Origin: Diabrotica undecimpunctata | Taxonomy: Eukaryota; Arthropoda; Insecta; Coleoptera; Chrysomelidae | DNA: 64,000 nucleotides | NCBI RefSeq assembly: GCF_040954645.1 | Contig: NC_092803.1 | Span: 9,301,230 to 9,365,229, forward strand | Direction: 5' to 3' | Shown: piece by piece, positions 11,141 to 21,772 of the stretch | Numbering within the stretch: the stretch's first letter is position 1 | How the letters are laid out: each line of letters opens with the position of its first letter | Position numbers and translations under genes: made by a program | Notes under the pieces: generated by a model | Database searches by the model: none | Told to the model about the DNA's origin: nothing | The model's input: only the letters and a program-made list of their open reading frames with translations

Positions 11141-12121
11141 TTCTTCTTAACGTGCCCTATCAAGTCCCCTTGACGTTGGCGATTAACATGGCGAAACTGT
11201 CTCTGTCTTGAGCTATTCTCCCAGCTTTCCTCATTCCTGTCCACTCCCTGATATTCTTCAACCAAGAGGAATGCTTTCTACCAATTCCTCTCCGTCCTTC
11301 GATTTTACCCATCATAATAAGTTGAAGAATATTATATCGGTCTCCCCTTACTACGTGTCCAAAATAGGCCATCTTTCTACATTTGATGTTATCAAGCAGC
11401 TCGCGAGCAGCATTTGCTCTCTCAAGGACTGCCACATTTGTCAGCATAGCCGTCCATGGAATTTTAGTATACGCCTGTGCAGCCACATTTCAAAGGCCTC
11501 CAGACGTTTAATGGTGGATCTTTTTAATGTCCATGCTTCGACACCGTATAAGAGGACTGACCAAATGTAGCATTTAACCATGCGCTTTCGAAGTTTAAGT
11601 TGCAAGTTATCATTACAGAAGAATAACTTCATTTTTAAAAATGTCGTGCGGGCTATCTCGATTCTACGTTTTATCTCTTGATCTGGATCTAGTTGTTCAG
11701 TAATATGGCAACCAAGATAATTAAAACTGGACACTCTTTGAATTATATGACCATCAACATATAATCGTGCATCTTGATGTACTAAACGGCTAAACACCAT
11801 GTGTTTTGTTTTTGAACAGTTTATGTTTAGGCCAAACTCTCTTCTCACTGTATCAATGGCATTTAAAAGGCATTGTAATCCATTCATGTCATCACTTAAA
11901 ATAACTGTATCGTCTGCATATCTGATTGTATTTATCAGAATTCCATTAACTTTCACGTCCCATTCCAAATTATGCAGCGCTTCTTTAAATATTCTATCTG
12001 AATATAAATTAAATAACAGTGGGGATAGTATACAACCCTGTCTGACACCTCTTTGTATTTTACATTTTTCTGTTGATTTTCCGTTTATGCGAGCTGTCGC
12101 TGTTTGAACAAGACGCAGGAG
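11141..12121 (-). mobile_element. LINE (RT and C-terminal domain) inserted into another LINE
   Basis: Minus-strand reading from about 12121 gives QRGVRQGCILSPLLFNLYSD, then RYADDTVILSDDMNGL (catalytic ADD), then LLYGVEAWTLKRSTIKRLEAF. A frameshift near 11460 is followed by IPWTAMLTNVAVLERA, KMAYFGHVVRGDRY, RRGIGRKHSSWLKNIREW and a final KGT with stop at about 11160. The 3' end has a GAAGAAGAA tail at 11138-11146. The same C-terminal family recurs at 38756, 43007-44941 and in the 1123-bp repeats. The 5' end (fingers and endonuclease) is missing. Confidence 0.85.
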
Positions 12122-12139
12122 AACACGCTGCCAAATTAA

Positions 12140-12372
12140 AATAGAGCTTCGCAGGACACAATGCCCGACTGAAGGATAAAAGATGGAACCACGAAATACA
12201 ACAATGAAGACCATGGTTAGGAAAGAGAAGCATAGAAAGACCACAAATGAGATTGGCTGATGACATTAAGAAGATCGGAGGACACAACTGGAAGCAAGTG
12301 GCGCAATATAGAAAACACTGGATTGATTTGGGGGAGGCCTATGTCCAAAGTTGGATTACTTAAGGCTGGACA
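12140..12372 (+). mobile_element. LINE C-terminal fragment (continuation of the 10399 element?)
   Basis: Plus strand: FAGHNARLKDKRWN, then KRSIERPQMRLADDIKKIGG and HWIDLGEAYVQSW, the C-terminal block of RTE-like LINEs (compare GHVARYNDNRWTRR and RWVDDI at 58.5-58.7 kb on the minus strand). Orientation and family suit the truncated element at 10399-11137, so the minus-strand LINE between them is probably a later insertion, with loss of the plus-strand RT. Confidence 0.7.
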
Positions 12373-15300
12373 GAGAAGAGACTTAGTAGTTTTATATTCT
12401 TTCATAAAAACCCCGTTGTGCCGGACAAATTGGTTTTTAAATTTTCTAAAAGATGACGCCACTGTTAACTTAGGTGACAACTTTTTCAAGAAATATTACA
12501 ATTTCTTCCACATTTCGGAAAAAACTGATACTGCAGAAATGTACTTGAAATTCTAATATTTAATGGGAAAAGGTGTGTACCTAACATAATAAAACAGTAC
12601 CTAATAGTATTCAAAAAAATTTAAAACATTTATTCCAGCACTGCGGTGTCACAGAATAATAAAACAATCAGAATGCCCACTCTGCTTGTCAAGATAAGTA
12701 CGCGCATCTCGTTCATGCAGACGGAATCAGCCATATTTTAAACGGAACCAGTGCTGTTCAGTGAAATTTTGTGCATAGAAAAATGAACCCGGTTTAATTG
12801 ATTTACGGCAACTATAGACATAATATGGAATTCTTATGCAGTCCCATGTTGTGGGTTGGGTTGTGTGATCAAATTAAATTTTAATTTAGTTTTTGTAAAA
12901 CCTGTTTGTTTTAACAAAGCACGGTACCAACGAGCACGTCTTGAAAAGAGCAGGAAAGTAGCTTGCTGAGATGTTCGTCATATTACTGCAACGCAAAATA
13001 GACTGTGGTAAGCTGGGCAAAACTAGAACTCATGACTACACAATATCAGAAATTGGCGTGGAGTAGATGAATCGTAGACTCTACGTTACTGGACTAGAAG
13101 GAAATATCTAATTAATTTTTTTTCTTCAAAATAGGTACAAAATATCTATATAATTTTAGTTTCCTTTTCTTATTATAGTACTAGGCCTTGGGTTTGTTCG
13201 ATTTTAAGATTGTAGGTGTTTTTGTAACGTTGCCTGCAAGCTGTCAGCTATTGATCTCAAGGCTTAATTTCAGTTTATTTACTAAAGTGAAGAAATCCAC
13301 CGTTTAGAATATCTTACGTCAATTTCGTTTCAAATATTTGCAAAAGAATACCAAATCTAGCACCACAATCAAGTCAAATCAAGTTTTATTTTACATATAG
13401 CAGCAATATTGACACCATTGCACGTGATCTTTTGCTTTGGCAACCCTGTATAACGCCATATACATTACTATTTGTCACTTGTACATACCTGAAGTATTTG
13501 TCTTCCTCTAAGGTTGATTTTAACGAAAAATTTGGTAAATAGAGTCATTTAATCGGAATAAAAATTTTAAAAAATCGATCCTTCAATTTTACGAGGTCCG
13601 TCCGTCAGTCCGTCCGGTAAATTAGTACAGCCAAACGTACAATTTACCAAAAAATTGATGATGATTCGGGAAGTTTTACTTCTGGTTGCCACAAAAGTAG
13701 AAAAAGCACATTGGACAAGTTTTGGAAATAGTATACATGGAAAAAATACACGCGCACTAAAAAAATACATTTTTCTCCCATTTATCTACCAGCCTCAGGA
13801 ATGACAATAATTGTGTCATAAATTTTTCGATTAAAATAGTAGTACAAGTAGGTAGCGGTTATTCACCTTCTTAAAATGCAGTCTGTAATATGTTTTACAA
13901 TAGCCCATAAATATTACACCTCTATATAATATTAAAGTCGGTGACTCACTTAAATATTAACCAAATGTTCGAAACATTAACAATAGCCCTAATAATAAAC
14001 AGAACAACATTTTTACTAACGTCTATAAAAATTTATTTGTATAATAAATACACAGTTTATTAGCAAAAATAATAAATATAAACGTGTTTATATATAAACT
14101 TTTAAAATAAATGTACACATATAAAAAGTTCAGTAAAATCTCATGCCTATCACTGGATTTTTTTTAAATCACATAGCATTAGGCCTGTTCCGAAAATGCG
14201 CCGCCAGAGTGGGGTACTCTTTTTACCTAAAATTTGTAGAAAAACAATATTGACACTCTGTAAAGTAATTTGTACGCTGGAACATAAATTGGCAAAAATC
14301 TGTAATGAAAAATTATGAATAATCTTATTCATCATGTGGCAATCACTCAACAAAATTATTTTTTTTATTTAAATAGTATATCTGTAGATTTATCAATAAA
14401 TATGTAAAATATACCCGTAAGGACACCAAACTATATTTGAGAACACAGATTTTACCGAGGCCTGTGATTAGAACGACCTAAGTCAATTCATTTCAACAGT
14501 GTTAGTATTAGTACATCAACTTATAGTAAAATAAATATACTCGTCATTTAAGATGAAAGTGTTTGCCAAATTAAAGCCCTCAATTAGAGGATCAATTTTG
14601 GTATATCCTCGAACTTCATTGAATTGACCGAACTTCAATCTGAACCAGGGCGGATAAACGAAAGGGGAAAATAGAGAAATCCCCCAAAAATGTCCAAAAT
14701 TAAAGAAAAAATTGTTGAAACAAAAAAATATTAGCTGATATGAAACTCAAACCACAGATAGCCAAATTAAACCCAATAAAGCCGTAAGTTGTGAAAATTA
14801 AGAGAACTTAATGCATAAAAGTTATTATTTATATCTTTTGGTTGGTGTTTCAATGAAAGTTTCGCAAGCTAGATCCGGCACTGATCTGAACTTGCATCCT
14901 TTACGGACAGAGAGGAAGATATGATTAAATGTAACAGTCTTAAGAATACGAGACAATCTAATAAAAGCAATATAAATGATGAAACAGAATTTGAAACAGA
15001 TGAAACATCACACATGGTCCTCCGAGCCGGATTTTAGAAATTTGTACAAAAAAGTAAGTCTTGCTTGCTCGCTGAAATAGTTGATAAAAAACAAATGCCT
15101 CAAAAATTGAATAATCTCAAACATGGAGAATATGACAAGCTGAAAAATTGCTCTAAAAGTAAATATTTCAAACAAAAATAAACCGAAACGAACGAGAAAT
15201 TAAACAGTCTACAGTATACAACAAGGTGAGACAGTGCAACCTTCTCTTCTTTGGCTTCTTATCTTCCAACGTACAGTTAAGTTTATACAGAGGCAATACG

Positions 15301-15749
15301 AACTATTAAGATCAAAATAACAAAATATTGAATAACAATTTATTTAGGTGATTTGATCTTAGCAAATTACATCACTAATAGGTTGTATTGATAATTTGCT
15401 GCGAAAAAATGTGATGTATATAGTGATTGACAAGAAAATTCGAAAATTAAGCGTAAAATTACTAGAATACTGTTTTTTTCACGAAATTAGGTATTTAAAC
15501 ATGTTATCCACATGTTATATATTTTATCATTTAAAGGAAATTATTTTAAAACTCGAATTATACGTCCTGGAAAAACTAGGATGGCTGATACAATTAACAC
15601 TGGTAAAATAAGAGTGAAAATTAACAATAGCAGTAACTCAGGTGCATCCAAATTTGTAAAATGTTTTTCTGAATAAATGCAACGTTCACCGAAGGATTTT
15701 GTTAGTTACCACCACTCTGACAGCTTTTCTTACTCTTTGACTACCTCCT
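12373..15749. other. AT-rich region downstream of the FAAH2-like gene
   Basis: No gene or clear repeat recognised over 3.4 kb. It should include the 3' UTR of the FAAH2-like gene. A minus-strand AATAAA (TTTATT at 15339-15344) lies about 405 bases after the stop and is a candidate poly(A) signal. Confidence 0.4.
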
Positions 15750-16061
15750 TCAAGCCTTAATAGCAGGAGGAACCCAACCTCCGAAAGCTTTCTCGATCTC
15801 TCTCGCCACTGCCAGGCATAATCTGTCGTTTCCGTCGGCGGCCACCACTTGCACGCCGATGGGCAAGCCCTGCTTGTCCAAACCCATTGGGCAGTGAGTG
15901 GCTGGCAGACCGAGTACGTTTATCACAGCCGTGTAGGAAAAATTGAAAGGCTTCACTAGTGGTTCGTTGTGGTAGGGGGCCGCTGTGGGGTGCGTGGGGT
16001 AGAGGAAGACTCCGTCGTCGCCAAGGAGGTCTAGGAGTTCTCGACGGAGGTTGTTACGTTC
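15750..16061 (-). CDS. FAAH2: FAAH2-like fatty-acid amide hydrolase, last exon
   Basis: Minus-strand exon with acceptor TTTCATAG ahead of 16061, entering in phase 0 and ending at a TGA (15750-15752). It encodes ERNNLRRELLDLLGDDGVF, then YPTHPTAAPYHN and FNFSYTAVINVLGLPATHCP, then GLPIGVQVVAADGNDRLCL. This is the C-terminal segment of the amidase-signature family, where NVLGLPA and LPIGVQ line the acyl channel and scaffold. The GC-richer, highly conserved coding DNA contrasts with the AT-rich surroundings. It ends AFGGWVPPAIKA, as in insect FAAH2 proteins. Intron to the previous exon: 894 bp. Confidence 0.93.
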   Translation of the reverse strand, partial: ERNNLRRELLDLLGDDGVFLYPTHPTAAPYHNEPLVKPFNFSYTAVINVLGLPATHCPMGLDKQGLPIGVQVVAADGNDRLCLAVAREIEKAFGGWVPPAIKA

Positions 16062-16955
16062 CTATGAAACAGAACAGAAATATTGTCGCTCAATAAAAAA
16101 TATTTTATACAAACACTGTTAAAAAAATGCAAAATTAAGAAAGTCTAATGGAAATACAGTGTTTTAATTTAGTTTAAAATATTCTTTTTTCATTTTTTAA
16201 GTAATAAAAGTGGGCATGCCACACCGAAGCGTTTAGAGACTATTTCTTTATCTATTATATATATTACCTACTGCTAACACTAAGTATTTCAGAGGGATTT
16301 TCCATGAGGTTTGTTTGTTGATCCTGGCGGTAGCGTATAGTGGTGAAGCGGCAGGAGGGTTCTCTATGTATCTGTTCGGACAGTTAGGCAGCCCTCAAGA
16401 TACTAGCAAACCAAACTCAAAGGACAAGGTCAGGTTTTACTGGTTGCAGGTCAGATCGGGTTTTTGAGTAACGAAATTGCGTATAGTGTTATCATGATAT
16501 GCAATTAGTGAAACCAGAGCGAGCCAAGGGCCACCTTGGGGGAAGCCCTAAGAGGAGAGGAAGCAGGCTCCAAGTACTGTGAGATAGCTCATCAAACTGA
16601 GATTCTGGAGCTTGCGAATTAAAATAGAAATCATTGCAGATTATTAATCTATAAACGGCCGTTAACGACAGCACAGGTTCCTACAGCCATAAAGAATACT
16701 GCTAAGGTCACTAATTAACGTAAGAGGCAACAGGCAACTAATGGGATGGAATGAGAGATGAAGAGCCATTAACTCCTGTAGTGATTTTTTCCCAAGTTAA
16801 ATATCCATGTTAGTTATCAGTGGATAATAAACTTAGATAAAGAAATAGTCTGTAGGCACTAAACCATCTAACACGTAGATCCTTCCGAATATTTCAAAAA
16901 TGTCCAGCAATATATGTTTATTTATTAATAATAACAAAAAAAAACATTCACTTAC

Positions 16956-17192
16956 TTGTACCAAATAATGATATTTGTCATCCCCATACTGGCATCCTCC
17001 CTTTTCGGCCAGACACGTAACGATGCCGATAAAAGTGTGTTCGGACATTTGGAATACCCACTTGACGAGTTCCCACCACGGGTTAATTGATCCTTCCATG
17101 TCGGCGAGGTGTTGTTCGAATGATGGTCCGTTGGGCGATTTCATGTTGGCGAACCACATAGCTCCGCTCTTGGCGAATTTTTTATAGTTTAC
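16956..17192 (-). CDS. FAAH2: FAAH2-like fatty-acid amide hydrolase, penultimate exon
   Basis: Minus-strand exon, 237 bp (79 codons, phase 0 on both sides), acceptor CTATTTTTAG at 17193-17202 and donor CAA|GTAAGT. It encodes VNYKKFAKSGAMWFANMKS, SPNGPSFEQHLADMEGSINP, then WWELVKWVFQMSEHTFIGI. This is the variable, mostly helical part of FAAH2-type proteins between catalytic core and C-terminus, associated in the family with membrane and substrate access. Not conserved enough to assign alone, but frame, strand and splice sites join it to its neighbours. Confidence 0.9.
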
Positions 17193-17936
17193 CTAAAAAT
17201 AGGGAAAATATTACTGGTATATTAAAGAAGGAGGTATAAATGTAGCAGATTAGCTGGGAAAAACACAAGACGACATGAGTCTCGAACCTTCTGAAAACAA
17301 TAACAAAGAAAACCAAAATTAAATAGAAGGGAGTGTAAATAATGTTCTAATCCACAAAACATCTCGGAAACCTCTTCTATTACAATGAAATAGGAAAAAG
17401 ACAGTTTATAACTGACTGTGCTGTCTCAGTAACTCATGAGTGAGCTTATCTGCATGTTGTGCCGACTACCAATACAAACTGAAAACCAAAACAGATTCTT
17501 AGGTCTTCTCTAGGAAGGCAATGACAAATCACTGAGTACTATTAGCTTACTACAGGTCTTCTACATCTCAAAACAATCAAAATTATTTCTGGCTGTTATA
17601 CAGTGATGAGTGCCTTACCACCCGGCAAAATAGCGGAAAGGATAGAAGACAGATTAAGTTGTGAGATAGTATGAGATAAAGCTAGTTCCTTACGTGGCTA
17701 TTTCACTTCAGTCATAATTATACGGATGACCTCGAAAATATTTTATTTCAATAATTTCTGATGTTAGAATAAATGATTGAATAAATTAAGATATATTATA
17801 GTAAAAAACATTAATTATTAGCGATTTTAAATTATAAATCTTTAAGTTTATTTAATAATAAAAATAACTTAACTGAAATATTTGATTAAACTAAAGGTAG
17901 GTATGTTCAATCCGAAAATAATTATTGTGTGTAGAA

Positions 17937-18002
17937 TTGGCGTAATGGTTACAGACGTGGTCTAGTGACAAGAAGATTGGAGGTTCAATTCATACCAAGG
18001 AT
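17937..18002 (+). repeat. tRNA-like sequence (SINE-like or transposon-border module)
   Basis: TTGGCGTAATGGTTA resembles a tRNA A box and AGGTTCAATTC (17981-17991) a B box, spaced as in a tRNA. No good acceptor stem is seen, so a functional tRNA gene is not supported. It lies about 400 bases left of the mariner-like relic, in the direction opposite to two similar modules on the right side. Confidence 0.45.
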
Positions 18003-18405
18003 AAAATTTTTGTTTTATTCAATCAAAAAATAATAGAAAATATGATACATATTAGGTAAAAAGTTTTCGAAAAACTCATTATTTACAATTTATTCTTATT
18101 CCAATGTTAAAAAATAGAAATACAAAATAATTCAATTTCAGTTTTACAGTCTTCAGTTGTGATTGCAAAATAATCCGGTTAAGACTGTTTAATGCCAAAT
18201 CCATCACTAAATTCTCAGTGTTAATATAAATTCCTCTGTACAGGTAATGATTTTCAAAACAATTAACAACATTGTAATGGATGCGCGCGAACAGCTGCCT
18301 GCTTTACAGCTAACCAAATCATCAACCCATCAAAAATAATAACATACCGAGAAGTGTTTTTGCACGGTAAACAGAAACTTTTTATTGAAAAAACAATTCG
18401 TGAAA

Positions 18406-19229
18406 ATGGTTTTAACGGTCGAGGAAAAAGTGCAAATTGTTGTCTGGCATGTGAATGGATTATCAGACATGATTAGACAACAATTTGTAAATATGTTTCC
18501 AAATAGGCCGGCTCCAGCACGATCAACAATTCAGTCTATTATACGTATTTTTTTTACTTATGGATCCGTGTTCACTCCAAGAGGAGTTCGTAGACGAAGG
18601 GAGGTAAATCCAGATTTGGAACTAAGGGACACTTTAATTTGTGCAAGTATTGAGCAAAATCCTACCCAATCAACATCTCGTCTCGGAGAACAATATGGAA
18701 TTTCAAGATTTAGAGTAGGTAAAATTTTGAAAAGACATGGATACCGTCCCTATAAACTTCATAAATCCAACGAACTTGACGTATGTTGACCAACGGTATG
18801 TTGACTGGGCGGAAATACTTGGAACTTCTGCAAAATCAAATTGTCCCAACCCTTCGTAATTTACCAATACCTTTCGATTCCATATGGTTTCAACACGATG
18901 GTTGTCCCGCACATAATTCTCGCATCGTCAGTGAATATCTCAGTGCGACTTTTCCTAATCGATTGATTAGTGGCCACGGAGATATTTTTTGGCCTGCAAG
19001 ATCACCTGATCTTGCACCTTGTGATTTTTTTATGTGGGGATATATCAAGTCCAAGCTATATGGAATTGAAGACGATAGGCCTAATTCTCTCCAAGAATTA
19101 AGAGAAAAGATCTCGGATTCAATGAGAGGTATTAGTCCAGAAACATTAACTAATGTTAGACGAAACTTTTATAATAGATTGGGTTATTGTTCTGCTGCTA
19201 ATGGAGGCTTATTCGAACATTTATTGTAA
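18406..19229 (+). pseudogene. Mariner-like (IS630-Tc1-mariner) transposase with internal deletion
   Basis: First part (18406-18789): VLTVEEKVQIVVWHVNGLSD with paired helix-turn-helix segments, STIQSIIRIF and SRFRVGKILKRHGYRPYKLH. Second part (18783-19229): FQHDGCPAHNSRIVSEYL with the second catalytic Asp, and ARSPDLAPCDFFMWGYIKSK with the third, 36 residues between them. The two parts overlap in different frames around 18785, and the segment carrying the first catalytic Asp (an FSDEAHF-type block) is deleted. The element cannot transpose. It lies in an intron of the FAAH2-like gene, opposite strand. Related to, but distinct from, the complete element at 33597-34899. Confidence 0.88.
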
Positions 19230-19494
19230 ATACATTTCATTAGAATAATTTTTTTTATTTTTATAGAATTTCTACCTATTTAAATATTTTTGGAAGTACA
19301 TTTATTTAGAACGTTCTTTTATGTTTGAAGAATTATTACTTTATTTTCGAAAGTACGACATTGTTTTTTGAATAAGATTTTCATGTTTTACTATAAACAC
19401 TTCTAATAAAAACTGAAATAAATGTCTAGTGATTTAAAGCAAAACGATATAATATCTGCATAATTTCAAATTTTTAAAAAAGTAAAACTTTCAT

Positions 19495-19556
19495 GTGGGA
19501 TTTGAACCCTGAGCACCTGCATGAGAACATCGTGACTTGAACTCTGATCCATCAAA
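19495..19556 (-). repeat. tRNA-like sequence, minus strand
   Basis: Minus strand shows GGTTCAAATCCC, an excellent B box, preceded at tRNA-like distance by GATGGATCAGAG, a weak A box. The acceptor stem is not convincing. Not called as a functional tRNA. Confidence 0.45.
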
Positions 19557-19734
19557 CTTTTATATTTCTTTAGTGACAGTTTGGGTTATTGTTCTGCTGC
19601 TAATGAAGGCTTATTTGAACATATTGTAAATACGTTTATTTACAATATTTTTTTTAATTTTGTAGAATTTTACTTAAGCAAAACGATCTCTGTATAATTT
19701 CAAATTATTAAAAAAAAAAAAAAAGAAAACCACA

Positions 19735-19798
19735 TGTGGGTTTTGAACTCTAATCGTCTGCGACGTCTGTGTCGAGTTCTTACCACTAATCCACGAAG
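19735..19798 (-). repeat. tRNA-like sequence, minus strand, second copy
   Basis: Minus strand shows GTGGATTAGTGGTAAGA (good A box) and AGAGTTCAAAACCC (B-box-like). It is the right-end partner of the duplicated unit. A tRNA-derived promoter is plausible, but a functional tRNA fold is not evident. Confidence 0.48.
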
Positions 19799-20235
19799 GA
19801 TAGTGATTATTCCGTGACAAGAGTATGAAATCCTCACATCATAGTAGAAATTATTCTTGATTAATAATTTAAAACTTTAGATTAAATAATTACTATTAAT
19901 TAAATTATTTTATTCACATTTTTGCTTTATTGTGGTCAATCAGTTTTTACTTTATGTGAAATTAAAAAATGGAAATACGTCACACATACGTTACACATAA
20001 TAATTATGACCGAGGTGATTTAGCTCGAAGCTAACGTCTCGATTTATAATGTTAATTAAAGGTTTCTACCGATTATTTCCCACCTCTACTACTTTCATCT
20101 CTTTTTATTTCACAACGTTTTATATTTTCTATCTTTTGCGTTATTTTGCCGGTTCTTAAGGCACTCATCACTGTATATATTTCTAATACCGTTTCTCGCA
20201 ATAAAATACCCTAAAACTGTAATATTTATACATAC

Positions 20236-20615
20236 CTTAGTAGCTTTAATATTATACGCCTTATCTAAATGTTGACTAATCTTAATAAACAATTCTCGTA
20301 TCTCCCTAGATACAGGGGACACCATGAAAGACCCACTATCATTGTCCTGATAGAACCACTTGAGCTTTTTCACGTCCACCGGTTCATCCAATTTCAACTT
20401 GCTGCTCTCTGGTCCCGAGATCACTTTGAGAAGAGGTAGTAGGTCCTCGGCTCGGCGACACATTGGACCGAGGCCCAGGAAGCGATTCTGTTCTTCCGTT
20501 ACTGGTTCTGGATACTGGCCGTGGTTGGGCACTACACCGGGCGATGGTTTGTGCCCGAAGATGCCGTTGAAGAATGATGGCATACGGATGGATCCGCCAA
20601 TATCAGATCCAATTC
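20236..20615 (-). CDS. FAAH2: FAAH2-like fatty-acid amide hydrolase, exon with nucleophilic serine
   Basis: Minus-strand exon of 380 bp, acceptor ATTATTTCCAG and donor AAG|GTATGT, entering by completing a Gly codon. It opens with GIGSDIGGSIRMPSFFNGIF: the Ser of GGS is the nucleophile of the Lys-Ser-Ser triad in the amidase-signature family. GHKPSPGVVPNHGQYP follows, then RFLGLGPMCRRAEDL, typical of FAAH2. Fatty-acid amide hydrolases cleave lipid amides such as anandamide or oleamide on internal membranes. Intron to the next exon is 3,043 bp and holds a mariner relic with tRNA-like repeats. Confidence 0.95.
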
Positions 20616-20889
20616 CTGGAAATAATTTGAAAGTATTTATTAATTTTATAAATGGTTTACATATTCAAAATCTTCTTACATGATTTTTTACCAGGTAAGT
20701 AAGATAAATACGACTGGCATATACGAGCCTCTTCCCATATCAGTTGGCCCAACGTTAGATTGATAAGAAAATTAAATTTTGGAGAAGAAAAATAAAAGCG
20801 CAAAAATATTTTATAACGTAATGAAAACTATTAATTAAACAGAATAATAATGTGAAAGTTTACCACTGAGTTCCTCATCATCAGTGGCA

Positions 20890-21340
20890 TTACAGCTCGT
20901 TATGAGCCAAAGCCTTTTTCAGAACAATCTTCCATTCGCTCCTGTCTCTGGCAACTCTTCTCCATGCTTTAACTCCGATGGATTTTAGATCATCCTCTAT
21001 GTTATCTTGATACCTAAGTTTTGGTCTTCCTCTGGCTCGTCTTCCCACTGGTTCTCTTCGGTCGAAAATTTTTCTGATCGTTGCATCTTCATCTCGCCTA
21101 ATTACATGTCCTATCCATTGAAGGCGTGCTAATTTAATACATTTTACAACGTCAGGTTCCCCAAAACTTCTGTATAACTCAAAGTTGTAGCGCCTACGCC
21201 ACAAATCCTGTTCTTGGACTCCTCCATATATTTTCCTTAGAATTTTTCTCTCGAAACGTTTAAGCAATTCTTGGTCGTTCTATGTAAGTGACCACGTTTC
21301 TGACCCGTATGTTAACACTGGCCTAATTATTATGGAGGGG
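20890..21340 (-). mobile_element. 5'-truncated LINE 3' end in a FAAH2 intron
   Basis: Minus strand: IIRPVLTYGSETWSLT, stop, then LLKRFERKILRKIYGG, LARLQWIGHVIRRDEDATIR and RRARGRPKLRYQDNIEDDL, the C-terminal block of RTE-like LINEs. It lacks RT motifs and has an in-frame stop at about 21282. It ends with a short GATGATGAG tail near 20872-20881. It sits within the 905-bp intron, on the gene's own strand. Confidence 0.82.
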
Positions 21341-21520
21341 CACTATTTCATTTCAATACTATTTTTGTTAATAACCAAAATTATATTTATCTCTAAGTCT
21401 TGCAATAGCAGAATATTTAGAAAGAGATAATAAAATCGCGTAGGCACTGTACCTAATTCTAAATTACATATGACCATTACTTTTGAGCTATTAACATTTG
21501 CTAGTGAATACAGATCTTAC

Positions 21521-21772
21521 CAAAGGCAGTTATGGCAGCCGCCTGGGCACACCCTTCTCCACCAGATGATCCGCCGACGATGCGATTAACGTCGTAGGGA
21601 TTGTTGGATCGTCCGTGGACGTTGTTGGCACTTTCCCACCACATACAAAGTTCGGAAACATTGGTCAAAGCAATAGGAATGGCACCGGCGTTCTTTAATC
21701 TTGCAACAACTTTGGCATCGTCTCCGGCAATGATGTGTTTCCGTTTGACTAGACCAGAACTGTGGATCATTC
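21521..21772 (-). CDS. FAAH2: FAAH2-like fatty-acid amide hydrolase, exon with cis-serine
   Basis: Minus-strand exon of 252 bp, acceptor TATTTCAG and donor TTTG|GTAAGA. It reads MIHSSGLVKRKHIIAGDDA, KNAGAIPIALTNVSELCMWW, then RSNNPYDVNRIVGGSSGGEG. The second Ser of GGSSGGEG region corresponds to the bridging (cis) Ser of the amidase triad. Both splice phases leave one base, so exons join as G|GA (Gly) on each side, a consistent frame. The next intron (20616-21520) contains a minus-strand LINE 3' fragment. Confidence 0.95.

Larger units (their letters stand above)
19179..19798. repeat. Partial tandem duplication of transposase 3' end plus tRNA-like module
   Basis: The block beginning TTGGGTTATTGTTCTGCTGC occurs at 19179 and again at 19581 (offset 402). 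Each copy runs through the transposase C-terminal codons and an AT-rich stretch (AAGCAAAACGAT), then ends in a minus-strand tRNA-like module (19495-19556 and 19735-19798). The second unit lacks about 160 internal bases. Confidence 0.75.

Noticed and set aside
19495..19798. Functional tRNA genes
   Set aside because: A and B boxes are visible, but acceptor and anticodon stems do not form convincingly; recorded as tRNA-like repeats.
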